The position numbers and the translations under genes are program-made. From assembly GCF_900474185.1 (NCBI RefSeq), contig NZ_UCNW01000004.1:1-64000 (forward strand): 64,000 bases of DNA, written 5' to 3'. Below, in pieces: positions 14,298 through 23,835 of the stretch (the stretch's first letter is position 1; each line of letters starts with the position of its first letter). The stretch comes from Synechococcus sp. UW69. GTDB lineage: Bacteria; Cyanobacteriota; Cyanobacteriia; PCC-6307; Cyanobiaceae. The notes beneath the pieces are model-generated. The model was not told the origin of the DNA. It searched no databases and saw only the letters and a list, made by a program, of their open reading frames with translations.

Positions 14298-16211
14298 TCA
14301 ACGTCCGTAGAGAGCATCGATCAAGTGCTGATCGCGGCTGGTGATGCGATCACGACGCTGCTTCAGGGTCTGGGTCAAAAGTCCGTTCTCGATGCTGAAG
14401 AGACTCACCAGCACCACCCCGGTCAAGCGCTCATCTCCCCGAGATCCAGCCCTCTGCTTCAGCAACCTGTTGCATTCGCGCATCAAGAGTTTGAGCAGGG
14501 CCGGTTCTCCAGGCTGGCCGCCCAGATCTTGAGCAACGGTCACTCCGGCTTCTGCCGCCCAGGCAAGGATCGCCTCCTCACGAGGCACGATCAAAGCACC
14601 GAGCTGGCGTTCGTCCTGACCCACCAACATCACCTGCTCGATGAGGGGGCTGGCCATCAAGGCCTCTTCCAACGGGCCTGGCTCGATGTTCTCGCCACTG
14701 CTCAACACGATGGTGTCCTTGGCCCTACCGGTGAGTGCTACGGAACCATCCGGCAGGAGCATGCCCAGATCACCGGTGTCGAACCAACCCTCTGCATCAA
14801 GAACTTTGGCACTGGCCTCAGGCTTCCCGAGATAACCCGCCATCACCTGGGGACCCCGCACCATCACCCGACCCCGTTGCCGGAAGCCCAAAGGCTGACC
14901 GTTGTCGGGATCCACAATTCGGAATTCGGTCTGTGGCATGGGTAGCCCCGAACTGCCACGAATGTTGCGCCAAGGCCTCCTACAACTCACCACAGGGCTG
15001 GTTTCCGTAAGGCCGTAACCCACCAACAGTTCAATCCCCACGGCTTCAAAGAACGCATCGATGTGAGGAGCGATGGCACCGCCACCGCTGATCGGATAGG
15101 CAAGCTGACCACCACTGAGCTGGCGCCGCAGCTTGGGCCAGATCAGGGCCGAAGCCAGAGCATGCATGGGCCAGCGCAGCGCAGCAGAACCGAAGGCACG
15201 CAACCGTCCGGAGGCTGAAACCGGATCGAGCAGGAGGTTGCGAGCCGTTCGCATGGCGTTGCGCTGGGCAGCACTGTTGGCCAACGCCGCCCGAAGCAAG
15301 CGCTGTCGAGACGGAGGGAAGGTCTTGAGCACATCCTCAAATCCGGCTTGAACTGCCTCCCACAGCCGGGGGACGGTGGCCATCGCAATCGGCCGGACCC
15401 GCGGCAGATCCTTCTTCAGTTGCTTGATGGTTGTGTAGGTCTGCGTACAACCGCAGGAGAGAAAGTAGTAGCTGGCGCTGCGCTCGTAGGCATGCCAGAT
15501 GGGCAGCACACTCAGCACCGGAGCACCGGGCTCGGGATAGGCCACGCAAGCCAGTGAGCTCATCTGATGCAGCAGGTTGGCGTGGGTCAATGGGACCCCC
15601 TTGGGCTGCCCGGTCGTCCCGGAGGTGTACAAAACAGTTGCGACGGCCTCTCGCCCCCCAGCCGGGCGAACGGGATCACATCCAGCACCCGACGACAGGA
15701 ACATTTCCCAGCCGATAGTCCCCTCGGCTGGCTCCCCTTCCAGCTGAAGCACAAAGCGCAACAGAGCCCGTTGGTCTGGGGGAAGGTCCAGACGACCCCA
15801 CACGTCTGCGTTTTGAACAACCAGGGCTGTCGCCTGGCAATCCAGAAGGATGTAACGCAGCTCCTCCACTGGGGCAGAGGCCCCGCGCACAGCATCAGCG
15901 GCGCCGGCACGCATCAAGCCTTGATCGGCCACAAGCCAGCGGGGGCTGTTCTCAGCAAAAAGAGCCACCACATCGCCATCGTTCACGCCATGGCGCCGAA
16001 ATGCAGCGGCAGCGGTGGCGATGCGCGCAGCCAGTTCGCCGAAATTAAAGCTTTCGGGATGAGCCGCATGGGGCGCATCCACGGCAGCAATGCCCCCAAA
16101 GCGGTCAGCGAGCCAGGGCCAAACCGCATCAACCCTTGGCAACGTCTGAACATGGGCGTGACGTTGCAGAGCATCCGTCTCGCGGGCTATCGGGCTCCAG
16201 CTGGCCGTCAT
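14298..16211 (-). CDS. Long-chain acyl-CoA / acyl-ACP synthetase
   Basis: A 637-residue adenylate-forming enzyme. The AMP-binding P-loop is VLYTSGTTGQPKGVPLTH at about residue 195-212, followed by LPIWHAYERS, GYGLTETSPV and GWFDTGDLGMLLPDG. These are the standard motifs for activating fatty acids with ATP. In cyanobacteria the single such enzyme usually charges free fatty acids onto acyl carrier protein, recycling membrane lipids; that substrate choice is from family knowledge. The ATG at 16211 is 28 bases downstream of the lipB stop on the same strand. Confidence 0.9.
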   Translation of the reverse strand: MTASWSPIARETDALQRHAHVQTLPRVDAVWPWLADRFGGIAAVDAPHAAHPESFNFGELAARIATAAAAFRRHGVNDGDVVALFAENSPRWLVADQGLMRAGAADAVRGASAPVEELRYILLDCQATALVVQNADVWGRLDLPPDQRALLRFVLQLEGEPAEGTIGWEMFLSSGAGCDPVRPAGGREAVATVLYTSGTTGQPKGVPLTHANLLHQMSSLACVAYPEPGAPVLSVLPIWHAYERSASYYFLSCGCTQTYTTIKQLKKDLPRVRPIAMATVPRLWEAVQAGFEDVLKTFPPSRQRLLRAALANSAAQRNAMRTARNLLLDPVSASGRLRAFGSAALRWPMHALASALIWPKLRRQLSGGQLAYPISGGGAIAPHIDAFFEAVGIELLVGYGLTETSPVVSCRRPWRNIRGSSGLPMPQTEFRIVDPDNGQPLGFRQRGRVMVRGPQVMAGYLGKPEASAKVLDAEGWFDTGDLGMLLPDGSVALTGRAKDTIVLSSGENIEPGPLEEALMASPLIEQVMLVGQDERQLGALIVPREEAILAWAAEAGVTVAQDLGGQPGEPALLKLLMRECNRLLKQRAGSRGDERLTGVVLVSLFSIENGLLTQTLKQRRDRITSRDQHLIDALYGR

Positions 16212-16239
16212 CCGATGCAGGGGTTCAAACAGCTCAGGT

Positions 16240-16938
16240 CTATCTCGCTTCGTCCTCCCAGACCAGACCGAAGCGATGGGCCAGGGCCTGCCGCAGCAGC
16301 GGCTGCACCTCAGCCATCGTTAGTCCCGGCAACCAGTCCGCCAGCCTTCCCACAGCACGACCGGTGAGACCACAGGGGGTGACCTGCTCAAACCCCTGCA
16401 TCGCGCAATCCACGTTTAGGGCCAGGCCGTGCTGGGTGATCCAGCGGCGACAGCCAACACCGATGGCGGCGACTTTGCGGTTGTCTAACCAGAGGCCTGT
16501 CAATCCCGGCAAACGCTGACCCTCCAAGCCCAACTCCAACAGAACATCCAGCACGACCTGCTCCAGCTGACGCAAATACCAGTGCAAGTCGGGAGTGCGC
16601 CGCCGAAGGTCCAATACCGGATAAGCCACCAACTGACCGGGGAGGTGATGGGTGACCTCACCGCCCCGATCAATCCGGTAAAGGGGTGCGGGTGGATCGA
16701 CAGGGTCAAAATGCAGGTGCTCCTCACTCGCGCCGCGGCCGAGGGTGTAGCAGGGCTCATGCTGAAGAATCCAGACCGCCTCGGGCGCCAACGAGTCAGC
16801 CAAAAGACTGCTCTGCCAGCGCTGTTGCGCTGACCAAGCCGCATCGAACCGAACCGGATGATCGGGCTCGAAAAGAAATGCACGCTGGGGGTGGGCCGAA
16901 TCGTGCGCCGTATCTAGCTTGCCGATGACAACCGGCAC
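16240..16938 (-). CDS. lipB: Octanoyltransferase (lipoate biosynthesis)
   Basis: A 232-residue LipB, which moves octanoate from acyl carrier protein to lipoyl domains before sulfur insertion. [20 protein letters not shown], the lysine motif NRKVAAIGV and the acyl-Cys motif [10 protein letters not shown] (Cys about 188) are present. It would act on the pdhC E2 lipoyl domain encoded nearby. The GTG at 16938 lies only 11 bases from the divergent ribosome hibernation gene, so the real start may be further inside. Confidence in function is high, in start moderate. Confidence 0.94.
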   Translation of the reverse strand: MPVVIGKLDTAHDSAHPQRAFLFEPDHPVRFDAAWSAQQRWQSSLLADSLAPEAVWILQHEPCYTLGRGASEEHLHFDPVDPPAPLYRIDRGGEVTHHLPGQLVAYPVLDLRRRTPDLHWYLRQLEQVVLDVLLELGLEGQRLPGLTGLWLDNRKVAAIGVGCRRWITQHGLALNVDCAMQGFEQVTPCGLTGRAVGRLADWLPGLTMAEVQPLLRQALAHRFGLVWEDEAR

Positions 16939-16949
16939 AGGAGCGAGGC

Positions 16950-17537
16950 ATGAAGTTGCTGATCCATGGTCGCAACCTCGAGATCACGCCTGCATTGCGG
17001 GACTACACCCAAACCAAACTGGAGCGGGCCACAGCGCACTTCGATGGTGCTGTGCGGGAAGCGGACGTCCATCTCTCGGTAGCCCGCAACCCCCGCGTCC
17101 CGCAGCAGACTGCCGAAGTGACGGTCTTCGCCAACGGAACCGTGATCCGAGCCCAGGAACGGAGTGAAAACCTCTACGCCAGCATCGATCTGGCCGCTGG
17201 CAAACTCGCCCGCCAGCTGCGCCGCTGGAAGGAACGCCACAGCGATCACCACCACAGCCATGGCCACAGCGCCAGCCACACCCCCAGCACGGATGTCGTC
17301 AACGACGACATCCCGGTTGAGGACTCCCTGTTGCAGGGGCGACAGCCGGAACTGCCGGATCCGGGTGTCCGACGGAAATATTTCGCCATGCCACCGATGA
17401 GCCTGGACGACGCTCGTCGCCAGTTGGATCTCATCGACCACGACTTCTATCTTTTCCGCGAGAAGGACAGTGACCAACTGCAGGTGATCTATCGACGCAA
17501 CCATGGGGGATATGGCGTGATTCAGGCTCGTGACTGA
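16950..17537 (+). CDS. hpf: Long-form ribosome hibernation promoting factor
   Basis: A 195-residue factor (LrtA/long HPF type). Residues 1-95 form the ribosome-binding YfiA domain ([20 protein letters not shown]). A His/Ser-rich linker (about 96-130) joins a C-terminal dimerisation domain ([20 protein letters not shown] to GYGVIQARD). It dimerises and stores idle 70S ribosomes as 100S; the cyanobacterial member is known as light-repressed. Starts with ATG 11 bases from the divergent lipB. Confidence 0.94.
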   Translation: MKLLIHGRNLEITPALRDYTQTKLERATAHFDGAVREADVHLSVARNPRVPQQTAEVTVFANGTVIRAQERSENLYASIDLAAGKLARQLRRWKERHSDHHHSHGHSASHTPSTDVVNDDIPVEDSLLQGRQPELPDPGVRRKYFAMPPMSLDDARRQLDLIDHDFYLFREKDSDQLQVIYRRNHGGYGVIQARD

Positions 17538-17551
17538 CCGCTTGGCCCGCC

Positions 17552-18232
17552 ATGGCTGATCCAGCCCAAGAGCTCCCCGACCTACCGCCAAGGCTTGATC
17601 AGGCGATCCTGGACCCGTTGCTGACCCGAGACCAACTCCAAACCCTTTCTGACTCCGGGGTGCAGGAGGGCGTGCGTGCCATCTGCACCACTCCGCGGCA
17701 GTTGCCGCTGCTGCGTGAGCGACTCGGTGGCACCGACTCGGGCCCTCGCCTGGTGGCTGCCATTGGCTTCCCGTTCGGTGCTATTCCCGCCAATCTCAAG
17801 CTGGCGGAAGCGGAGTGGTGTGCCGCCCATGGAGCCCAGGAGCTCGATGTCGTTCCAGACTTCCTTGCCTTGGCAAACGGCGATTCAGGAGCATTTGCCG
17901 AAGAGCTCTCTGCTCTCTGCGACCTGGGGCTTCCTGTGCGGACCATCCTCGACATGGCACGTCTTGAAACGGAACAACTGGAGCTGGCCGTGGAGGCCGC
18001 CATTGATGCAGGCGCTGCTGGTCTGCAGACCGGAAACGGCTTTGGTCCGGCGTGTCATCCCGATCAGATCCGTCAGTTGAAGCAGCTGAGCCGCAAACGC
18101 TGCGCGATCAAAGCAGCCGGTGGTATCCACAGCCTCAGCCATGTGAGTGAACTGTTGTTGGCGGGGGCCGATCTACTGGGCACCAGTAGCGCCCCTGCTC
18201 TGCTTCAGGCCCAACGCCGCCCCGCTGCCTGA
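17552..18232 (+). CDS. deoC: Deoxyribose-phosphate aldolase
   Basis: A 226-residue class I aldolase cleaving 2-deoxyribose 5-phosphate to glyceraldehyde 3-phosphate and acetaldehyde. IGFPFGA, GAQELDVVPDF and the Schiff-base motif RCAIKAAGGIHS with its Lys are visible, as is the GNGFGP segment. Follows the hibernation factor by 14 bases and its TGA directly abuts the recO ATG. Confidence 0.93.
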   Translation: MADPAQELPDLPPRLDQAILDPLLTRDQLQTLSDSGVQEGVRAICTTPRQLPLLRERLGGTDSGPRLVAAIGFPFGAIPANLKLAEAEWCAAHGAQELDVVPDFLALANGDSGAFAEELSALCDLGLPVRTILDMARLETEQLELAVEAAIDAGAAGLQTGNGFGPACHPDQIRQLKQLSRKRCAIKAAGGIHSLSHVSELLLAGADLLGTSSAPALLQAQRRPAA

Positions 18233-19006
18233 ATGGCAGAACGACGCCTCACAGGACTCGCCCTCAAGGTGGGGCCCCTGGGCGAGCACGACCGCCTGCT
18301 GAGCCTGCTCAGTGATGCGGAAGGTGTCAGCCGCTTCGCCGTTCCCGGAGCGCGCCGGCCAAAGAGCAGTCTCGCTGCCGCGGCACCCCTCACCCTTTTG
18401 GAACTCCAAGTAGGAGGACGCAGTGGCCTGGCACGAGTGCGTCAACTGCGGGTTCTGCGGAGTTTCTCCGGTCTCGGACAAAAGCTTGAAACCCTGGCTG
18501 CGGCGCAGGCTCTGTGTGATTTGTGCCTTCAGCTGGCGGCGCAGGACCCCGTGGAAGGCTTGCTCGCCACGATGCAACTGCACCTGGAACGTCTCGAGAG
18601 CCACCGAGCCGAGCCTGAGCTGGTGCTGGCCGGCACGGTCCAGGCCTGCATCCATCTGCTCACCCTCGGCGGTTATGGATTGCCACTGCAAACGTGCTGC
18701 ATAACGGGCAATCCCCTGGCACCTCCACTGGGTCAGTGGGACTGGCGCTGCAGCCTGCTGCCGCAGGACGGCTTTGCCATCGACGAGCAGCCTGGGGCGG
18801 CTATCCAGCTGAATCCCTCCGAACTAGCGCTGCTGCAGCGGCTGACCCGTGCCGATCTGCCCCGACGCCGTGACGGCAACCTGATGGGTCCCCCGGCCGT
18901 GTGGCGTCGCCTGCTGAGCGTGGTCGACATCTGGAGCCGGACGCATCTCAACCGCCCGAGCAAAGCCCTGGCCATGCTGCGGGAGACGCTGCTGGCAGGT
19001 GCGTGA
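18233..19006 (+). CDS. recO: DNA repair protein RecO
   Basis: A 257-residue RecO with the N-terminal OB-fold (LTGLALKVGPLGEHDRLLSLL and FAVPGARRPKSSLAAA) and a helical C-terminal domain. It anneals ssDNA and helps load RecA in the RecFOR pathway. The zinc-binding Cys cluster of many RecO proteins is reduced here to TCCITGNPL and a lone later Cys. Starts immediately at the deoC stop. Confidence 0.9.
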   Translation: MAERRLTGLALKVGPLGEHDRLLSLLSDAEGVSRFAVPGARRPKSSLAAAAPLTLLELQVGGRSGLARVRQLRVLRSFSGLGQKLETLAAAQALCDLCLQLAAQDPVEGLLATMQLHLERLESHRAEPELVLAGTVQACIHLLTLGGYGLPLQTCCITGNPLAPPLGQWDWRCSLLPQDGFAIDEQPGAAIQLNPSELALLQRLTRADLPRRRDGNLMGPPAVWRRLLSVVDIWSRTHLNRPSKALAMLRETLLAGA

Positions 19007-20414
19007 GCCATCATGGCCGCGATGCAGTTACCCCTTGAGCGGACCCAGCCTGTCCACGCCTGAACCCGCTCTGCCCACCGGCAGCAATCCCGAAGGGAAA
19101 CGCGGGTTGGAAGCCGTGCTTCGACTGAACGATTTCCGCAAGCTGTGGCTGGGCCAGATCTTTTCCCAACTTGCGGACAAGTTCTACATCGTGTTGATGG
19201 TCTTTCTGATCGATCAACACCTGCTGCTGAAGGGGCAGGGCAATGGCGTGCTGGTGGAGATGGCGTCGGATTACGGCCTGGACATCAGCACACGCACTCA
19301 GGTGATCACCCTGCTTGCAACAGGCATCTTTGTTGCCAACACCATCCCCGCCATGGTGCTTGGGACGGTGGCTGGGGTCTGGGCTGACCGCTGGCCCAAG
19401 CGTCGGGTCATGGTGGCCAGCAATGCCCTGAGAGCCCTTCTCGTGGTGTTCGCACCGATTTGTCTCCTCTCAGGCCCGATTTGGCTCGGGCTTCCCTGGG
19501 GCTACTGGGGGCTGGTGGGAATGACCTTCCTTGAGTCGATCCTGACCCAGTTTTTCGCCCCCTCTGAACAGGCCACCATTCCCGTTGTGGTGCCTGGGGA
19601 ACACCTCTTGGCCGCCAACTCCCTCTATCAAGCCACCAGCATGGGAGCCACGATCCTGGGCTTCGCCCTGGGGGAACCAATCCTTCGAACGCTGCACAGC
19701 AGCTTGGCGTCCCTTGGCATCGATGGCGGCGAGTTTCTGTTGCTTCCTCTTTGTTACGGCCTCGCCGCCCTCAGCCTGTCGCGCCTGAAACTTCAAGAAG
19801 CCCCCAAGCCCGCCTCCAATACCTCGGTGTGGACAGAGATCGGTGAAGGGCTGCAGGTGCTGCGACGGGTTCCCTCCGTACGGGGCGCCATGATTCATCT
19901 GGTGCTGCTCTACAGCCTGTTGGCGGCGCTCTACGTGCTCGCGCTTCAGCTCGCTGCCCTGATCGACAACCTGGGCCCCTCGGGGTTTGGCGCACTCCTG
20001 GCCATGAGTGGGCTGGGAATGGCGATCGGAGCCGTCGTGATCGCCCAACTGGGACATCGGTTCAGCCGACGTCGACTCACAGCGACAGGCCTGGGAACCA
20101 TCACCTGGACGTTGGTGCTGCTCAGCCAACTTCAGGGCTCCCTGATCTTCACCCTGAGCCTTTGCGGCATTCTCGGAATTGGAGCAGCTCTAGTAGCGAT
20201 TCCCGCTCAGACCACCATTCAGGAGGAAACCCCCGAAACAGAGCGGGGAAGAGTGTTCGGACTCCAGAACAACTTGATCAACATTGCCCTGAGTCTGCCG
20301 CTCGTTCTGGCAGGGACCCTGGTGAGCAGCATTGGCCTGCAACCAGTGCTGTGGATGCTGGCTGGATTGGCACTGGTTGCGGCTTTGATCGAACGACCGT
20401 GGCAACGCTGCTAA
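18999..20414 (+). CDS. Major facilitator superfamily transporter
   Basis: A 471-residue membrane protein with about 12 hydrophobic segments. RLNDFRKLWLGQIFSQLADK begins the first helix, and GVWADRWPKRRVMVASN is the typical MFS loop 2-3 motif. It resembles the exporter subgroup related to EntS-like permeases, but the substrate is unknown. The GTG at 18999 overlaps recO by 8 bases; an in-frame TTG at 19035 may be the real start since the first 25 residues are not membrane-like. Confidence 0.85.
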   Translation: MREPSWPRCSYPLSGPSLSTPEPALPTGSNPEGKRGLEAVLRLNDFRKLWLGQIFSQLADKFYIVLMVFLIDQHLLLKGQGNGVLVEMASDYGLDISTRTQVITLLATGIFVANTIPAMVLGTVAGVWADRWPKRRVMVASNALRALLVVFAPICLLSGPIWLGLPWGYWGLVGMTFLESILTQFFAPSEQATIPVVVPGEHLLAANSLYQATSMGATILGFALGEPILRTLHSSLASLGIDGGEFLLLPLCYGLAALSLSRLKLQEAPKPASNTSVWTEIGEGLQVLRRVPSVRGAMIHLVLLYSLLAALYVLALQLAALIDNLGPSGFGALLAMSGLGMAIGAVVIAQLGHRFSRRRLTATGLGTITWTLVLLSQLQGSLIFTLSLCGILGIGAALVAIPAQTTIQEETPETERGRVFGLQNNLINIALSLPLVLAGTLVSSIGLQPVLWMLAGLALVAALIERPWQRC

Positions 20415-20445
20415 CTTGCCGTTCGCATGAAGAGGCCTAACCCGC

Positions 20446-21615
20446 TTGGCGCAGATTGCCTGGCTCGGCAAGAAGTCTCCCTTCTGCGGGAATGTGTCCT
20501 ACGGGATCAGCACCACCGACGCGCTGCGGCGTCGCGGGCATCAGGTGCACTTCATCCATTTCGACAACCCGCGCAGCCCTGAGCGCGACAACACGTCACT
20601 GCTGGCCAACGACCCTGACGTCAGCCTGCCCTATCTGGTCAAATCGCAGGTTTATACGATTCCCTCTCCTGGAGCACAAAGGGAGCTGAGGGAATCACTC
20701 GAACGGCTGCAGCCTGACCTGGTTCACGCCAGCCTCACCCTTTCGCCTCTGGATTTCCGTCTGCCGGAGCTCTGTCAGCAGCTAGGCGTCCCCCTCGTCG
20801 CCACCTTTCATCCCCCCTTTGATGCGGGCCTACGCAATCTGACGGCGGGAACCCAACAGCTCACCTACCAGCTGTATGCACCGGCTCTGGCCCGCTACGA
20901 CAGGGTCATCGTGTTCTCGCAGCTTCAGGCGGATTTCCTGGAGCGCCTCGGCGTTCCTGCAGATCGTCTGACAGTGATCCCGAATGGTGTTGACACCGAC
21001 CGCTGGTGTCCAACAGCCCCAGGGACCCTTTCGCTGATGCATCAACAGGTTCGGCAGCGGCTGGGCCGAGAACGAATCGTGCTTTATATGGGGCGATTGG
21101 CGACGGAGAAGAACGTCGAGGCCCTGCTGCGTGCCTGGCGTCTTGTCTCCCCAGAGGGGTGTCGACTGGTGATCGTGGGCGACGGACCGCTTCGCAACAG
21201 CTTGATGAACCAGTTCAACGACGACCGGATTCTCTGGTGGGGCCATGAGCCGGACCAGGACACCCGGGTTGCCCTGCTCCAGTGCGCTGAGGTCTTCATC
21301 CTCCCGAGCCTTGTCGAAGGCCTGTCGCTGGCCCTGCTAGAGGCGATGGCCACCGGAACAGCCTGCGTTGCCACCGATGCGGGTGCCGATGGCGAGGTCT
21401 TGGAGCAAGGAGCGGGGATCGTGTTGAGCACGCAAGGAGTCACCACCCAGTTGCGCACCCTGCTCCCAGTGATCAGAGACCAGCCGGTGCTGACAGCAGA
21501 ACTGGGCCGGCAAGCCCGCATCCGCGCGCTGGAGAGGTACACGATTTCACGCAACATCGACGCCCTCGAACAGCTTTATTCAGATCTGATGCTGCGCAGC
21601 AGGGTCGCCGCCTGA
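20446..21615 (+). CDS. GT4-family glycosyltransferase
   Basis: A 389-residue glycosyltransferase with two Rossmann domains. The N-terminus is AQIAWLGKKSPFCGNVSYGI, with VIPNGVDTDRW at the domain hinge, MGRLATEKNVEALLRAW, and the EGLSLALLE E-x7-E motif that binds the nucleotide sugar. Acceptor and sugar are unknown. It starts with TTG at 20446 preceded by AAGAGG about ten bases upstream, so an unusual start codon is supported. Runs 31 bases after the MFS gene. Confidence 0.88.
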   Translation: MAQIAWLGKKSPFCGNVSYGISTTDALRRRGHQVHFIHFDNPRSPERDNTSLLANDPDVSLPYLVKSQVYTIPSPGAQRELRESLERLQPDLVHASLTLSPLDFRLPELCQQLGVPLVATFHPPFDAGLRNLTAGTQQLTYQLYAPALARYDRVIVFSQLQADFLERLGVPADRLTVIPNGVDTDRWCPTAPGTLSLMHQQVRQRLGRERIVLYMGRLATEKNVEALLRAWRLVSPEGCRLVIVGDGPLRNSLMNQFNDDRILWWGHEPDQDTRVALLQCAEVFILPSLVEGLSLALLEAMATGTACVATDAGADGEVLEQGAGIVLSTQGVTTQLRTLLPVIRDQPVLTAELGRQARIRALERYTISRNIDALEQLYSDLMLRSRVAA

Positions 21616-21624
21616 ACTTGTCGA

Positions 21625-22143
21625 TTAGCGCCAGTCGAGACCAGGCATCCAGCCGACAATCGCCGGAGTAACCGCGGCGTATTGGGTGTAATTCGGATGC
21701 ACCGCCCTTAACCCCTCCTCCTCAAAGCGGGCTTTCCCCCGCAGCACCACCGCCAGACTGAACAAGAGCAACAGATGCAGCAAGCTGCCGGTGGCCAGCA
21801 CAACACCTGCTGAACAAAGCAACAGGGCCCGGTACAGAGGATGCCGACAGATGGTGTAAGCCCCAGTAGCGATCAGTTGATTCGACAGCTTGGGCGCCGG
21901 CAGCGGCGAGAGGCTGGCCCCAAGCGAGCGCAGGGCCCCGATGGCCCGAAACAGACCCAAAGCCAGCAACAGCAAGCCAAGCCCAAACAAGGGCAAGGGC
22001 CAGATCAACAGACCGAAGCTGGCCGGGGAAGGCCAGACAGGGAGCAGATGGGCCGTGATCAGCAGCAGCTGAGCCAGAAGCCACCACTCACCGCGGCGGT
22101 TGTCCAACCAGCCACCCCAACTGAAGCCCCAATCCGAGAACAT
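21625..22143 (-). CDS. ICMT/phospholipid-type membrane methyltransferase
   Basis: A 172-residue integral membrane protein with about four or five hydrophobic segments and the GAYTICRHPLYRALLLC motif followed by ARFEEEGLRAVHPNYTQYAA. This is the isoprenylcysteine carboxyl methyltransferase-like pattern that binds SAM at the membrane. The acceptor in bacteria is generally unknown. Converges with the glycosyltransferase; its start abuts the stop of the upstream L,D-transpeptidase-like gene. Confidence 0.8.
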   Translation of the reverse strand: MFSDWGFSWGGWLDNRRGEWWLLAQLLLITAHLLPVWPSPASFGLLIWPLPLFGLGLLLLALGLFRAIGALRSLGASLSPLPAPKLSNQLIATGAYTICRHPLYRALLLCSAGVVLATGSLLHLLLLFSLAVVLRGKARFEEEGLRAVHPNYTQYAAVTPAIVGWMPGLDWR

Positions 22144-22698
22144 TTACTCATTCACCACCAATGTTCGGACGTTACGGCGCTGCACAAGGCCCGCCAGGGC
22201 CTGCATGTCCTCCCAGCGAATCAACCCCACACAGCCGAGCGTGCCGCTGTTGGCATTGCGGTTGGCGCTGGGATCGAGATGAATGCCCAAATGTCCTCGC
22301 CCTGTTGGAAACTCCGGTTCAATCCCGATCCAGATCGGCCCGAGCTCGCTCGGATCAGCGGGACCCAGGGCTTCCACCGGCCCGAGGCTGTAACGACCAG
22401 CAGGAAGCGGCGCACGGGTGCCGGACCGATGACGATCGGCGTTCTGACGGTGGGCTCGACCGCTGACGGCATCAAAGTGCTGCACAGGCTCGCCAGGAGT
22501 TTCCAGACGAAGACTCCAGATGGGATCTCGAGTGTGTGTGAGCGATCGCATGGTGCGGTTCAGCACCAGAACCGACTCACCAGTGGATGGGGGAGTGGAT
22601 GGGGAAGTGGATGCAGAGGCCAGATCCATCTCAGCCGCAGAACAGGGCACCGATAACAGCGCCAGCAGATTCAAGGCGAGACAAGACCGAACGACCAC
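22144..22698 (-). CDS. Exported L,D-transpeptidase-like protein with altered motif
   Basis: A 184-residue protein with a signal peptide (MVVRSCLALNLLALLSVPC, cleavage near SAA). The C-terminal half has the YkuD-type pattern: GHLGIHLDPSANRNA followed by SGTLGCVGLIRWED. The nucleophilic Cys and upstream His are kept, but the usual SHGC His is Leu. It would act in the periplasm on peptidoglycan cross-links, if active. A second, canonical member is encoded at 29415. Confidence 0.75.
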   Translation of the reverse strand: MVVRSCLALNLLALLSVPCSAAEMDLASASTSPSTPPSTGESVLVLNRTMRSLTHTRDPIWSLRLETPGEPVQHFDAVSGRAHRQNADRHRSGTRAPLPAGRYSLGPVEALGPADPSELGPIWIGIEPEFPTGRGHLGIHLDPSANRNANSGTLGCVGLIRWEDMQALAGLVQRRNVRTLVVNE

Positions 22699-22804
22699 AG
22701 CAACCAGGCAAGGAGGCCGGAACCCTATGGGCGGTTTTTATTCGCTGAGGAAATAAAAGCCAGCCGTCTCACCGTCCCTTTCTGAGACCCGCCGCGAGAA
22801 GGGC

Positions 22805-23206
22805 TCAGAGTTCGTTTCCAGCGAGCTGCAGCGCTTCAGCCTCCCTCTTTGGATCCAAGGCACAGCTGTCATCCAGCAAGAGCTGAAGACGTGGGCTCAC
22901 GGCCTCCACCAGAGGGTTGGTCAGCACAACCCGGCTGATGCCCAGCTCCTCCAGCGTGTTGACCAGCGCTTGGTTGGCTTGGCTGCGCCGAAGACGTCCC
23001 TTCTCCACGAGGCAGTCGCTGCTGGCCTTGGCCATGGCGGCATAACTTCGAATTCTGCGGGCCAGCACCACCACGGCGACCCGCCGTTGAACCTCGGGTG
23101 CCAGGGGAGCATCCTCTGCGGCAACAGCCATCACTCCGGCAACAGCCATCCCTGACGCCAGGGGCAGAACCAAGAGCAGCCCAGCGAGAGATCGGGGGAA
23201 GTGCAT
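22805..23206 (-). CDS. Exported protein of unknown function
   Basis: A 133-residue protein starting at the ATG at 23206, which gives a clear signal peptide (hydrophobic residues 8-29 ending AVAAEDA). The mature part has two Cys (SSDCLVEKG and DDSCALDP) that could pair, and is mostly helical. The frame is open seven codons further upstream. I recognise no family. It lies downstream of the acireductone dioxygenase gene on the same strand. Confidence 0.6.
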   Translation of the reverse strand: MHFPRSLAGLLLVLPLASGMAVAGVMAVAAEDAPLAPEVQRRVAVVVLARRIRSYAAMAKASSDCLVEKGRLRRSQANQALVNTLEELGISRVVLTNPLVEAVSPRLQLLLDDSCALDPKREAEALQLAGNEL

Positions 23207-23227
23207 CAACCTGCCTGGAAAGCTCAC

Positions 23228-23788
23228 TCAGTCAAGCCTGGGAAAACGCTGGGCGATGGTGCTGCCGCTGTACTGAGCCACCCATCCCTCAGGATTATTG
23301 AACCAACGCACGGCACAGAACCGGGGGCGCTGGCCCATATCAAACCAATGACGGGTCCCTGCCGGAACACGAATCAAATCGCCCTGTTCACAGAGCACGC
23401 TGAGCACCTCAGAACCGATGTGCAACACAAACAAGCCGCACCCTTCCACAAAAAAGCGCACCTCGTCTTCAGCATGGGTGTGCTCCTCAAGAAACTTGCA
23501 ACGCAGGGTTTCGCGATCGGGGTGATCTGGGGTCATCCGAATCGCATCGACCGTGGCGTAGCCGCCATCGCGCTGAACCCGGGCAATGGCTGCGGCATAA
23601 ACCTCAAGGATGGAGGCTTGATCAGCACCCTCAGGAAGGGGCTGATCGGCGGGCCATTGCTCAAAACCGATGCCCCGGCGCTGAAGTTCCGCCTGAATCA
23701 CCGCTGGATCACCGCTCTCCAGCTCGGGTAGAAGCCCATTCGGGGCATCTTGCGCTGTTTCGTCTGGAAAGATGCTGAGACGACTCAT
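23228..23788 (-). CDS. mtnD: Acireductone dioxygenase
   Basis: A 186-residue cupin enzyme of the methionine salvage pathway. The metal ligands are in EEHTHAEDEVRFF (His, His, Glu) and PAGTRHWFDMG (His). With iron it makes the 2-keto acid precursor of methionine; with nickel it makes an off-pathway product. Length and motifs are standard. No other salvage genes are in the window. Confidence 0.93.
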   Translation of the reverse strand: MSRLSIFPDETAQDAPNGLLPELESGDPAVIQAELQRRGIGFEQWPADQPLPEGADQASILEVYAAAIARVQRDGGYATVDAIRMTPDHPDRETLRCKFLEEHTHAEDEVRFFVEGCGLFVLHIGSEVLSVLCEQGDLIRVPAGTRHWFDMGQRPRFCAVRWFNNPEGWVAQYSGSTIAQRFPRLD

Positions 23789-23835
23789 CGTCTGGACCCC
23801 GGGCGCATCGACTGCTGACCATCATCGATCCCACC

